Shown here piece after piece: positions 1-7,486 of a stretch of 64,000 bases of DNA; within the stretch, counting starts at the first letter, position 1, and every line of letters begins with the position of its first letter. A model generated the notes under the pieces. The model was not told the DNA's origin. It did no database searches and worked only from the letters and a program-made list of their open reading frames with translations. The position numbers and the translations under genes are program-made. Origin of the DNA: G963662655 sp963665015 (lineage in GTDB: Bacteria; Cloacimonadota; Cloacimonadia; Cloacimonadales; JAIOQZ01); the NCBI GenBank assembly GCA_963665015.2, contig CAXXSY010000003.1:806001-870000 (forward strand). The letters run 5' to 3'.

Positions 1-433
1 TGGGCACCTTCGTTTCGTAATCCCCCTGCTCGATTTTCATCAGATCGTGCAATAACTGGCTTCTCTTCGGATATGTTGTTGATGAGTAATTGGGAGGTAG
101 CAAATTGAGTGAGGTCTGTGTGTAAAACGGCAGCAACATGTTGGGCCAGTTTTGGCTTTCACAATGGTATTGAAAGAGAAGAGGTGTCTTTCCCAAAGAA
201 AACTTTTGTAATTTGAATGAAATACTTGACGGTAATATCGTTATATGTAAATTAGCACTTGAGGGTACCGTTTGCTAAAATGGTGCTGGTAATAAAAAAA
301 CCGCTTACAAGCCGGAGCTTGCAAACGGTTGAGATTTTCTCTCTTGCTTCACGAGGGCAGGAAATTTCATCCAAATTATCAGTCAAGTTTATCTTGCATG
401 AATAAGCTCCTTTGTTTGTGGGAAGGAGGCATT
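1..433. other. No confident gene; left-edge intergenic stretch
   Basis: I see no convincing coding region here. On the minus strand an open frame of roughly 80 codons runs off the left edge (its in-frame ATG is near position 141), but it has no Shine-Dalgarno sequence and no domain I recognise. It could be the 5' part of a gene lying outside the window or chance. The stretch also holds a hairpin at 293-330 and the ribosome-binding site of the small gene that starts at 434. Confidence 0.4.
293..330 (-). terminator. Hairpin with T-run, minus-strand terminator-like
   Basis: Arms at 299-312 and 317-330 pair with two mismatches around a 4-base loop. Read on the minus strand, the hairpin is followed by a run of seven T (A-run at 294-300 on the plus strand). 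No minus-strand gene is seen immediately upstream, so it may be part of a repeat or end transcription entering from the right. Confidence 0.4.
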
Positions 434-559
434 ATGGCAAAAGCCAATGTCAAGATCCGAGTGGGTCGTGATGCAAAGACGGGGAAGTTTGTCACGCCAA
501 ACTATGTGAAAAAACATCCCTCTACCACGATCACTCAAACTATCACGAAGAAGAAGTGA
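434..559 (+). CDS. Small conserved basic protein, 41 aa
   Basis: This short gene encodes MAKANVKIRVGRDAKTGKFV... ending in KKK. The pattern GRDAKTGKFV, then KKHPSTTITQT and a basic tail, is that of a small conserved family seen in many bacteria. Family members are often found near toxin-antitoxin or mobile genes and are sometimes misnamed multidrug transporter; I know of no established function. A very strong ribosome-binding site (GGAAGGAGG at 421-429) sits 4 bases before the ATG, which fixes the start even though the frame is open further upstream. A clear rho-independent terminator follows 4 bases after the stop. The gene appears monocistronic. Confidence 0.7.
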   Translation: MAKANVKIRVGRDAKTGKFVTPNYVKKHPSTTITQTITKKK

Positions 560-563
560 GGTG

Positions 564-597
564 ATGGCGGCAGGTGATTCTTGCCGCCATTCTTTTT
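564..597 (+). terminator. Rho-independent terminator after the 41-aa gene
   Basis: A perfect 9-bp stem (ATGGCGGCA / TGCCGCCAT at 564-572 and 582-590) is followed by TCTTTTT. It directly follows the stop codon at 557-559. Confidence 0.85.
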
Positions 598-655
598 CAT
601 CTTCCGTCACGGGCGGTTGAATGGTATCCCCCATGTATGTCGGTGTACTTTTGAT

Positions 656-684
656 AAAAAAACGCCCCTCCTTGCGGAGAGGCG
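656..684 (-). terminator. Rho-independent terminator of the sorting-domain protein gene
   Basis: On the minus strand CGCCTCTCC, a GCAA loop and GGAGGGGCG form a stem (663-671 with 676-684) followed by seven T. It lies about 20 bp beyond the stop codon of the gene at 706-1314. Confidence 0.85.
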
Positions 685-705
685 CTGTAAAATTTGGTTT
701 GGTTG

Positions 706-1314
706 TTACTTGAGGAGCATGATCTTCCGTGTGATCGATTCTTTGCCGGTAGCGACTCTGAAGAAGTAGATTCCACTGGCAACGCCTTTGCCGGAGTTGT
801 CTTCGCCATTCCAGTAGAATTCATGCGAACCGTCCCTGAGAGCGTCTTTCACCAGCTCTGTAACCAACTGACCACGCTGGTTGTAGATCGAGACCTTCAC
901 GAGAGCGGGTTGGTTCAGATCGAACCGGATATAGGTGCCTGGATTGAACGGATTCGGAAATGCTTCCGTTGATCCGGCACGCAGGACATCGATATCCGGT
1001 GGTGGTGGCGGTGGCGGTGGCGGTGGCTTCAGATCGACGTTACCACATTCGTGTCCCGTCTGGTTCTCCGTGTTGTTGTGTTCAGCTGGCTCGGTGATTC
1101 GTTCATAAATATCCGAATCGGTCGTTCGCTGTTCGAACAACAGGATACCGTTATTGGGCGTCCGGGCATAGAAATCGGAAAGACCATTATCGTTGACATC
1201 GTACAGTTCGGTAGCCGCAACGGTGTATTCGACACCCTGGAAATGCACACTGAGCGCACTCAGGGAAATCGCGACAAGACCCATTACAATTACCATCGGG
1301 AGCGTTCGTTTCAT
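706..1314 (-). CDS. Exported protein with C-terminal FlgD-like (T9SS-type) sorting domain
   Basis: The 202-residue product starts with a typical Sec signal peptide (MKRTLPMVIVMGLVAISLSALS). It has a short central region (VNDNGLSDFYARTPNNGILLFEQ), a run of ten prolines near residue 95-104, and a C-terminal domain of about 90 residues. That domain begins AFPNPFNPGTYIRFDL and ends in IYFFRVATGKESITRKIMLLK. The C-terminal part is the classic 'FlgD Ig-like / type IX secretion C-terminal sorting' domain common in FCB-group phyla, where it directs passage over the outer membrane and surface attachment. The cargo part is very short, so the protein is mostly linker plus sorting domain. A terminator lies just downstream and a promoter candidate about 60 bp upstream. 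The functional role is unknown. Confidence 0.8.
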   Translation of the reverse strand: MKRTLPMVIVMGLVAISLSALSVHFQGVEYTVAATELYDVNDNGLSDFYARTPNNGILLFEQRTTDSDIYERITEPAEHNNTENQTGHECGNVDLKPPPPPPPPPPDIDVLRAGSTEAFPNPFNPGTYIRFDLNQPALVKVSIYNQRGQLVTELVKDALRDGSHEFYWNGEDNSGKGVASGIYFFRVATGKESITRKIMLLK

Positions 1315-1371
1315 GGCTCTCTCCTTATTACAACCTGGGACATTACAGGTTACTTAGACCCTTCTGAAGAT

Positions 1372-1400
1372 AAGATAGATATTATCCTTCTTTTTGTCAC
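1372..1400 (-). promoter_or_regulatory. Sigma70-like promoter for the sorting-domain protein
   Basis: On the minus strand GTGACA (1395-1400) and TATCTT (1372-1377) are separated by 17 bp. They lie about 60 bp upstream of the start codon of the gene at 706-1314. The match is by eye only. Confidence 0.35.
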
Positions 1401-1577
1401 GTTTTTTTTTGTACTTTTTTTTCTTGAACGGAAAAATACCCTATTCTCTTATCCTTCCGAAGGATAGAATCGGATACAAAACTTTTTTTGTCAAGAGGTT
1501 TGTCTTGACCAGGAATACCCCCAATTTTTTATATGGTCTTGGTTTTCTGTCAGTATGAGACGATTATTGTAGATTCT

Positions 1578-1847
1578 GTTGCAAATCGAATGGGTGAATG
1601 CTGTAATGATGATCCTGAAGTCCTGGAGGGACGAAAGATGCTAGCGCGACACGTAAGTGCCGGGTACAGAATTCGGATGAGGAGTAAAGTCCCGTAGGGA
1701 CGACAGATAGCATGCCGGATCATGTATCTGTCGCACCTCCGGTGCTTTTATGTGTATTGGCTGATATAACTGGGGCTTACGCCCCAGCCTAACATCTGTC
1801 ATCCCTACGGGATTATTATGGCGAAAACCATTTCACCCACCAAATTT
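1578..1847. repeat. MITE-like palindromic intergenic repeat element
   Basis: The left boundary reads GTTGCAAATCGAATGGGTGA and the right boundary CATTTCACCCACCAAATTT, giving partly inverted termini (TGGGTGAA versus TTCACCCA). Inside are inverted copies of a roughly 20-base motif (GTCCCGTAGGGACGACAGAT at 1690-1709; ATCTGTCATCCCTACGGGAT at 1794-1813) and a GGGGCTTACGCCCC hairpin. A 75-bp copy with the same ends lies at 33308-33382. No protein is encoded, so it looks like a non-autonomous or REP-type element. Confidence 0.55.
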
Positions 1848-2033
1848 AAAAAATGGAACAGCTATTGTCATTGGAATTTTCAACGGCTGAAAACACGCAA
1901 TACATAGCAATGTATTGATATACGAGCCAATTAATGGATCATTTTGGGGGTATTTCTGGTTTGTCTTGACGCTGTCGATCCATTACTGTATCGTCAGTTT
2001 GCATCGGAATATAACCGGAAAAAAGGAGGAGCG

Positions 2034-2525
2034 ATGCTCAAAGAAAAATATCTCGAGGCCTTGAAAGGTGGCATGAAAGGTGAGCTGGAAAGTATAACAC
2101 TCTATGAAGCTGCTCTCGGTAACGCCTCGGATCCCGAGGTAAGGAAATTCTTCGAATTGAGAATCGAAGAAGAGAAACGGCATTTCAATTATCTTCTGGA
2201 ATATTTCAATGATCTTTCCGCTGGTAAGCCACTCAACAAGGTTGAGTTGCAGGATATCGGAAGCAATCCGATGATCACCGAAACACTGATCGAACGGATC
2301 GCGGACAAGCAAATCCTGTTTTCGGCGATTTCCACGGCGCTGCTTCTGGAGAAGAACGCGTTCGAGTACTATCGCAAATGCGCGGAAGAGACCGACGTCT
2401 TCGAGTTGAAAGTGCTTTTCCACACTTTGTCGGAGTGGGAGACACGGCACTACGACGACCTCATCCGTATCGAGAAGGAGGCGGAAGTGCGGTTTTGGAG
2501 AATCAACCGGTTTGAACCGTTCTGA
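2034..2525 (+). CDS. Ferritin-like / rubrerythrin-type diiron protein
   Basis: The 163-residue product is an all-helical ferritin-like domain with the expected repeated metal-binding pattern. There is an early ELESITLYEAA helix, EEEKRHF (ExxH), a second half with LLEKNAFEYYRKCAEE, and EWETRHYDDL (second ExxH). Such proteins bind a diiron centre and act in peroxide or iron handling in the cytoplasm. The C-terminal rubredoxin domain of true rubrerythrins is absent, so this is the erythrin/ferritin-like half only. The start is fixed by AAAGGAGGAG five bases before ATG 2034; a longer frame from 1944 has no ribosome-binding site. The gene stands alone between two envelope genes. Its exact substrate is not shown by the sequence. 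Confidence 0.75.
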   Translation: MLKEKYLEALKGGMKGELESITLYEAALGNASDPEVRKFFELRIEEEKRHFNYLLEYFNDLSAGKPLNKVELQDIGSNPMITETLIERIADKQILFSAISTALLLEKNAFEYYRKCAEETDVFELKVLFHTLSEWETRHYDDLIRIEKEAEVRFWRINRFEPF

Positions 2526-2687
2526 CGGAGATTGCCCAGTCGATAGCCGTACTATTTGAAGCCGTCCAGCATTATACGATATTGATATGATCGAAATCAT
2601 GATTATATCATTACTGCCAGCAAGGTATGCAAATCGGTCGCATATCTATCTTGTTTGTTTGCAGTCATGTAGGGGTGATGGCGGTGA

Positions 2688-2704
2688 TTGGCACGACAAT
2701 TGTT
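2688..2704 (+). promoter_or_regulatory. Sigma54-like promoter upstream of the PDZ protein gene
   Basis: TTGGCACGACAATTGTT matches the -24 element well (TTGGCACG) with the correct 10-bp gap to the -12 element. The -12 element reads TTGT instead of TTGC. It lies about 50 bp upstream of the start codon at 2754. Two sigma54 activator genes in the window make sigma54 control possible; the -12 mismatch lowers confidence. Confidence 0.35.
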
Positions 2705-2753
2705 ATTATTGAAGCTCGAATGCGAAATATGCAACGACGGAAAGGAGGATTTC

Positions 2754-3956
2754 ATGAAACGCAGTATTTTCATCATCACCCTGCTGCTGACAGTCCTGAT
2801 TTTGTTTGCACAGGCTGAAGCGGATCAGGAAGTTGAAGAGGCGATGCAGGAACTGGAAGAGGAGATGCAGGAAGTTCGTGTCGAGATGGAGAAGGTTTCG
2901 GACAGTGGCGAAATCATCGTGAGGACCACGACCCGGGGCTCCGGCAGGGCATATATGGGGGTATATGCCGCGGATCTCAGTATTTCGAAGGCGCAGGACC
3001 TCAATTATTCCGGGGAGTATGGAATCGTTATCAACCGGATTTCCAGCAATTCACCCGCGCAGAAGTACAACCTGATGTCCAACGATATTCTGATGCGCAT
3101 CGATAATCATGAAATGAAAAACTATAAGACGTTCGTTCGTGTCCTGAGAGGGTACTCTCCGGGCGAGGAGGCGATGCTGACCATTTTCCGTGGAGGAAAG
3201 GAAATCCAAATCGACTTTAAATTCGGGAGCGTAGGCACGTCGTTCGAGACCGAATACTTCGACACGAGCGATTATGCTGATAACTCCAAAGAAACTGGAC
3301 GCGGCGGCTTCGGCTGGACACCGCAAATCTATCAACCGGACATGGACGATATCAATCATATCATGGAAGAGTTCGGATTCAGCAAGATCGACGACAACGG
3401 ACTGTTTATGCACGGTCTCCACGGTAATTTCCACGTTGGCAAGAAGTTTTATCTCGGTGGATCGTACTACTGGTATCCCGAGCTCAGTCGTTCCCGGAAC
3501 TACGTAACGCCGGACGGTATCTACACGACGCGAAAACTGCGCTACTGGACGAAATACTGGGGTGTCAGTCTCGACCGTCGTTTCCGCCTGGCGAGTTGGC
3601 TGACAAGCTCGATTGGCTTCACGGTTGGCAAGAGTGAATCGATGATCAAGGTCACGCAAACTTCCTCGCAGGCCGGTGACGTTACCTGGGAGAATATCTC
3701 GGAAGGCATGGATTTGAACGGTAACAATCAGATCGAGCTGAAGAAAGAATACATTATTTTTCATCCGCGCCTGGCAACCTATATCAAAATCCTGGACTGG
3801 CTGAGAATTCGCGCTGAAGCTGGCTATATGCTTGGATACTCCTGGCATTCGGGATGGAGCGCCAAAATGATGGACAGGAGTTTTGATATGGAAGATTCAC
3901 CGAATACTTCCTACAACGGTCTGACATTCAGCATCGGACCATGGCTCGGATTTTAA
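2754..3956 (+). CDS. Exported PDZ-domain protein with C-terminal barrel-like region
   Basis: The 400-residue product has a Sec signal peptide (MKRSIFIITLLLTVLILFAQAEA). A short acidic coiled-coil follows (residues about 25-50, EEAMQELEEEMQEVRVEMEK). Next comes a PDZ domain near residues 65-150 (GYMGVYAADLS, NSPAQKYNLMSNDILMRIDN, GEEAMLTIFRGGKEIQIDF). The C-terminal 170 residues have alternating aromatic strands (FYLGGSYYWYPEL, LRYWTKYWGVSLDRRF, YNGLTFSIGPWLGF) like a small outer-membrane barrel ending in Phe. No protease triad is visible, so it is probably a structural or scaffolding PDZ protein of the envelope. The start follows GAAAGGAGGATTTC. A terminator hairpin lies 20 bp after the stop. 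Confidence 0.7.
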   Translation: MKRSIFIITLLLTVLILFAQAEADQEVEEAMQELEEEMQEVRVEMEKVSDSGEIIVRTTTRGSGRAYMGVYAADLSISKAQDLNYSGEYGIVINRISSNSPAQKYNLMSNDILMRIDNHEMKNYKTFVRVLRGYSPGEEAMLTIFRGGKEIQIDFKFGSVGTSFETEYFDTSDYADNSKETGRGGFGWTPQIYQPDMDDINHIMEEFGFSKIDDNGLFMHGLHGNFHVGKKFYLGGSYYWYPELSRSRNYVTPDGIYTTRKLRYWTKYWGVSLDRRFRLASWLTSSIGFTVGKSESMIKVTQTSSQAGDVTWENISEGMDLNGNNQIELKKEYIIFHPRLATYIKILDWLRIRAEAGYMLGYSWHSGWSAKMMDRSFDMEDSPNTSYNGLTFSIGPWLGF

Positions 3957-3976
3957 TCCTCCCACTCTCTTCTCTC

Positions 3977-4013
3977 GACGGGTGTTTCTTTCCGAAGCAC
4001 CCGTCATCCCCTT
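3977..4013 (+). terminator. Hairpin terminator after the PDZ protein gene
   Basis: GACGGGTG (3977-3984) and CACCCGTC (3998-4005) form a perfect 8-bp stem. The following T-tract is weak (ATCCCCTTT), so termination may be partial. Confidence 0.55.
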
Positions 4014-4091
4014 TCCGACCAGGAAGGAAGTTCTTGACGTAATTGAATAACGCGCAATGGTGCGTGGAAAGTAAAAAAACGGGTGGACACA

Positions 4092-4655
4092 ATGTTCGGA
4101 GCGTTCGGGCAGAAATTTATCACAGGCGTCGTTACGCTGACCTCGATGTTGTTCTCGTCCTACAAGGGCAATTTCGCCGAGTTCGACGGGATTGTCGTTC
4201 AGCAGGACCGCAACGAGATTCAGATATCCGCCAGTCTGGAGAACGCTTTCGAGAACGATTTCGAGGAATTTTTCCGGTGTGGCAAGCCCATCAATATCTG
4301 GTTTCTGATTCAGATACGCAATGGGCATGAGATCATCGACGAGATGTACTACGCCCACCGGGTCAAGTACGATCCGCTGTTGCACTACTACACCGTTTTC
4401 ATTCAGGAGACGGAAGATCTGATCACGCTGGACACGCATAATGAGGTTATAAAAGCGATTCGGGGAATCCACTGTACGTGGGAAATCCCTCCGGGATACA
4501 GTCGGGGTGACGAATTCAATGTCGAAGTGCGCGGTTTTCTGACCAAGCTGCGACTGGAATCGACCGGCGAGGAGTTCGATTTGATGAACCTTTGGCATCA
4601 CAGACGCCCCATGGTGCATCGGAAATTCATGTGGGGTTATCCGAATGAAGATTAA
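4092..4655 (+). CDS. DUF4390-family protein
   Basis: This 187-residue protein matches the DUF4390 pattern. It has an N-terminal hydrophobic anchor or signal, then strands such as IQISASLENAFENDFEEFFRCGKPINIWFLIQI, and the conserved run HRVKYDPLLHYYTVFI. In several phyla a DUF4390 gene directly precedes an NtrY-like sensor kinase and an NtrX/NtrC regulator, exactly as here, where the stop overlaps the kinase start by 11 bp. It is probably an exported accessory protein that works with the kinase, perhaps as a periplasmic sensor partner; that role is inferred from neighbourhood. ATG 4092 has a GGTGG ribosome-binding site 5 bases upstream. A GTG at 4083 is an alternative start. Confidence 0.65.
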   Translation: MFGAFGQKFITGVVTLTSMLFSSYKGNFAEFDGIVVQQDRNEIQISASLENAFENDFEEFFRCGKPINIWFLIQIRNGHEIIDEMYYAHRVKYDPLLHYYTVFIQETEDLITLDTHNEVIKAIRGIHCTWEIPPGYSRGDEFNVEVRGFLTKLRLESTGEEFDLMNLWHHRRPMVHRKFMWGYPNED

Positions 4656-5817
4656 ACTCGGATTGCGGTTTACCGTCTTCGTGGTATTCATCGTACTTTA
4701 TCTGCTGAGCCTGCTGGTGTTGAACCGCTTTTTCGTCTCGCATCAGGACCGGATGGACGATATATTCCGGCGTATGTCCACCGGTAATCTGTTTCCGAAC
4801 ATGGTCTTCGAAACGAAGTCGGACAGCACGGCAGCGACGCAGTATTTCAGTCGGTTGAACGATTCGATCGCCGGCATCCGGGCGGTGCAGGTCGATATGC
4901 AGCGCTACTTTTCGCTGGTGCTCCTGGTCATATCGGTCGTCTCGATCACCATTTTCATCTTCATCTTCACCTATCTGACGAGGCCGCTCCAACAGATGCG
5001 TAGCGCCACGGAGAAGATTCGCGAAGGCGACTACAACGTCCGACTCCCCGAGTCCGGTACCGACGAGATGCGCAGGCTGAAGCAGTCGTTCAACGAGATG
5101 AGCCGACAACTCGAGACCACGCAACGGAAGCTTTTGCAGGCGGAGAAGGAGATGATCTGGAAAGAGATGTCGCGCATTCTGGCGCACGAGATCAAGAATC
5201 CGCTCACGCCCATCCAGCTTGCGGTTCAGCGCATGGAAGAGAAGTACGAGATGGATCGCGACCGTTTCAACGAAATCTTTCCCGAGTCCTCCGCCGTCAT
5301 CCGGCAGGAGGTGAACAACCTGCGTAAGCTGGTGCAGGAATTCTCTACCTTCGCAAAGGCGTCCAACCCGCAGCCCGAGGTGTTCGATCCGGCTTTGGTT
5401 ATCCAGGAAATCCTGCGTTCGTATCAGCACGATTTCAAATTGAAAACCGATCTGGCGCAAGACAGGAAGATACATTTCGACCGCACCCATTTCTATCAGA
5501 TTTTCACCAACATCTTGCAAAACGCCATCGACGCCTCGCCACCGGACGGCGAGATCGCGATCAATCTTTTTGCCAGCCGGAGCTATCTGGTGCTGGAGGT
5601 GATCGATCACGGCAAGGGCATCAAGCAGGAGGACATCTCCCGCATCTTCGATCCCTATTTCACACGCAAGCAGCGCGGAACCGGCCTCGGACTGGCGCTG
5701 GTCAAGCGTCTTACCGAGGTCAACCACGGTGTGATTCGAGCCAAATCGATCCCGGGCGAGGAGACGCGCTTCGAGCTGATTATGGAGGAAAATCATGAAC
5801 ATACTGATCATCGATGA
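4645..5817 (+). CDS. NtrY-type membrane sensor histidine kinase
   Basis: The 390-residue kinase has an N-terminal transmembrane helix, a short periplasmic loop of about 60 residues, and a second helix near residues 88-112. A HAMP linker follows (TRPLQQMRSATEKIREGDYNVRLPE). The dimerisation/phosphoacceptor helix carries LAHEIKNPLTPIQLAVQRM. The ATPase domain has the N box (NILQNAIDASPPDG), G1 (DHGKGI) and G2 (GTGLGLALVKRL) motifs. The HEIKNPLTPIQ box and layout are those of the NtrY family, though the PAS domain of classic NtrY is not evident. The gene overlaps DUF4390 upstream and its response regulator downstream (by 23 bp), so all three are translationally coupled. The signal sensed is unknown. 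Confidence 0.85.
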   Translation: MKIKLGLRFTVFVVFIVLYLLSLLVLNRFFVSHQDRMDDIFRRMSTGNLFPNMVFETKSDSTAATQYFSRLNDSIAGIRAVQVDMQRYFSLVLLVISVVSITIFIFIFTYLTRPLQQMRSATEKIREGDYNVRLPESGTDEMRRLKQSFNEMSRQLETTQRKLLQAEKEMIWKEMSRILAHEIKNPLTPIQLAVQRMEEKYEMDRDRFNEIFPESSAVIRQEVNNLRKLVQEFSTFAKASNPQPEVFDPALVIQEILRSYQHDFKLKTDLAQDRKIHFDRTHFYQIFTNILQNAIDASPPDGEIAINLFASRSYLVLEVIDHGKGIKQEDISRIFDPYFTRKQRGTGLGLALVKRLTEVNHGVIRAKSIPGEETRFELIMEENHEHTDHR

Positions 5818-7150
5818 CGAGCCCAACATTCGCAACACGCTGTGCAGCATCATGCGGGATGAAGGCTATACCTGCGAGGTCGCGGAGAACGGCATTGAAG
5901 GCATCGCCAGGCTGGACAGGTTCGATCCGGACGTGATCCTGCTCGATGTTCAGATGGACGGCATGGACGGACTGGAGGCGCTCGAGAAGATTCTCCACTA
6001 CGACAAGACGATCGAGGTGATCATGATCTCCGGTCACAGCGGGATCAGCGAGGCTGTTCGCGCGATCAAGCTGGGGGCGTTCGATTTTCTGGAAAAACCG
6101 CTGAGCCTGCCCAAGGTCAAGCTGGCTGTCAAGAAAGCGCTCGAATTCGGCTCCATCAATCGCGAGTACCGCAGGATCAAGTCCAACCTCGAAGAAGGCT
6201 ATCGTCTGGTGGGGGAGAGCGAGGGGATGCTCAAACTGCGGGAGATCATCCGCAAGGTGTCGGGCAGCAATTCGAAGGTGCTGATCCAGGGCGAGAGCGG
6301 CACCGGCAAAGAACTGGTCGCGTACGCCGTCCACAGCCAGAGTCGCAGGTCGGACAAACCGTTTATCAAATTCAATTCGGCGGCAATCCCCACGGAGCTT
6401 GTCGAGAGCGAGCTTTTCGGCTACGAGAAGGGCGCATTCACCGGCGCGATCAAGACCAAGCGCGGCAAGCTGGAAGAGGCCGACGGCGGTACGATCTTCC
6501 TGGACGAGATCGGCGACATGTCGCTCTCGGCGCAGGCGAAGATTCTGCGCGTCATGCAGGAGGGCGAATTCGAACGGGTCGGCAGTACCAGCACACGCAA
6601 GATCGACGCACGCATCATCGCCGCGACGCACAAGGACCTCAACCAGATGGTGAAAGAGGGGCATTTCCGCGAGGATCTCTTCTACCGGCTCAACGTGGTT
6701 CCGGTCTTCTGTCCGCCACTCCGCGAACGTTCCGGCGACATCCCCATCTTGATCCGGCACTTTTCCCATTTCTTCGCGCAGGAACTGAACATCCCGGAAA
6801 AGGAATTCGACACGAAGACCGTCAACGAACTGAAGACGTGGCGCTTTCCCGGCAATGTCCGCGAATTGCGCAACCTCATCGAACGCATCTATATCCTGGT
6901 GGAAGACCAGACCATCATGCCGGAGAAGCTACCGGTCGAGGGATCGGAAAAGGCCGATTGCGACACGAATTTCTGGCTGGAGACCGGAGCGTTCAACGAC
7001 AAGAAGAAGGAATTCGAGGTTCGTTACCTGAAAACGCAGCTCACCAAATTCGACAATCATGTATCCAACACCGCGAAAGCCCTCTCCCTGCATCAGAGCA
7101 ATCTGTCCCGAAAGCTTAAAGAACTTGATATTTTTCTGGACGAGGAATAG
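5795..7150 (+). CDS. NtrC/NtrX-family sigma54 response regulator
   Basis: The 451-residue regulator has three parts. A receiver domain occupies residues 1-120, with acidic pair IIDDEP and phospho-acceptor D51 in VILLDVQ. The AAA+ sigma54-interaction domain carries Walker A GESGTGKE, the sigma54-contacting loop GAFTGA and Walker B GGTIFLDEIGD. The C-terminal Fis-type helix-turn-helix ends NTAKALSLHQSNLSRKLKELDI. It would be phosphorylated by the overlapping kinase and activate sigma54 promoters by ATP hydrolysis. The intact GAFTGA loop argues for genuine sigma54 activation, unlike many NtrX proteins. Possible targets in the window are the sigma54-like sites at 2688 and 30941, but this cannot be assigned from sequence. 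Confidence 0.9.
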   Translation: MNILIIDDEPNIRNTLCSIMRDEGYTCEVAENGIEGIARLDRFDPDVILLDVQMDGMDGLEALEKILHYDKTIEVIMISGHSGISEAVRAIKLGAFDFLEKPLSLPKVKLAVKKALEFGSINREYRRIKSNLEEGYRLVGESEGMLKLREIIRKVSGSNSKVLIQGESGTGKELVAYAVHSQSRRSDKPFIKFNSAAIPTELVESELFGYEKGAFTGAIKTKRGKLEEADGGTIFLDEIGDMSLSAQAKILRVMQEGEFERVGSTSTRKIDARIIAATHKDLNQMVKEGHFREDLFYRLNVVPVFCPPLRERSGDIPILIRHFSHFFAQELNIPEKEFDTKTVNELKTWRFPGNVRELRNLIERIYILVEDQTIMPEKLPVEGSEKADCDTNFWLETGAFNDKKKEFEVRYLKTQLTKFDNHVSNTAKALSLHQSNLSRKLKELDIFLDEE

Positions 7151-7298
7151 TCTGACCCGGAGGCAGGTTCAGATTAAACTACAGTGCTTGAGGTTTGAGA
7201 TGCAGGTTCAGGTTTTTCATTCTTCAAAACCTACAGGTGCCTGCGTACCACGAAAGCACAAACCTCCGTGTCAGCCTGTTCTTTATCGCTCTCCCTAT

Positions 7299-7409
7299 TG
7301 GTCCGCCAAGCTCCAGCTTGGCATCTCTCTTCTCTTCCGGAGAATGCCAAGCTCTGGGGGATTCGATTTGTCAGACTGCGTCAGAAAATCACAGGAGCTT
7401 GGCGGACCA
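7299..7409. repeat. Palindromic intergenic element with 16-bp inverted termini
   Basis: TGGTCCGCCAAGCTCC at 7299-7314 is the exact inverse of GGAGCTTGGCGGACCA at 7394-7409. Inside lies a second pair of GCCAAGCT-type palindromes. The unit resembles the elements at 14192-14263 (GAGCTCGGCGGTCCATGG), so it belongs to a repeat family dispersed in this genome. The rest of the 336-bp gap 7151-7486 holds nothing else that I can recognise. Confidence 0.6.
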
Positions 7410-7486
7410 TGGAGAGGGCAGGGGGATTGCCCGTGCGTAATCGAATTGTCTCAATGAAATAAACAATGCGAAAAGGGGATACGAAT

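Larger units (their letters stand above)
1315..2033. other. 719-bp intergenic region with promoter and repeat element
   Basis: No gene is seen. The left part is AT-rich with long T runs and holds a minus-strand promoter candidate. The middle (1578-1847) is a repeat element, described separately. The right part leads into the ribosome-binding site AAAAAAGGAGGAG of the gene at 2034. Open frames entering from 1944 have no ribosome-binding site. Confidence 0.6.

Noticed and set aside
4627..6769. Two long minus-strand open frames opposite the kinase and regulator
   Set aside because: Both are shadows of the NtrY/NtrC-type genes, whose motifs and overlaps are clear.
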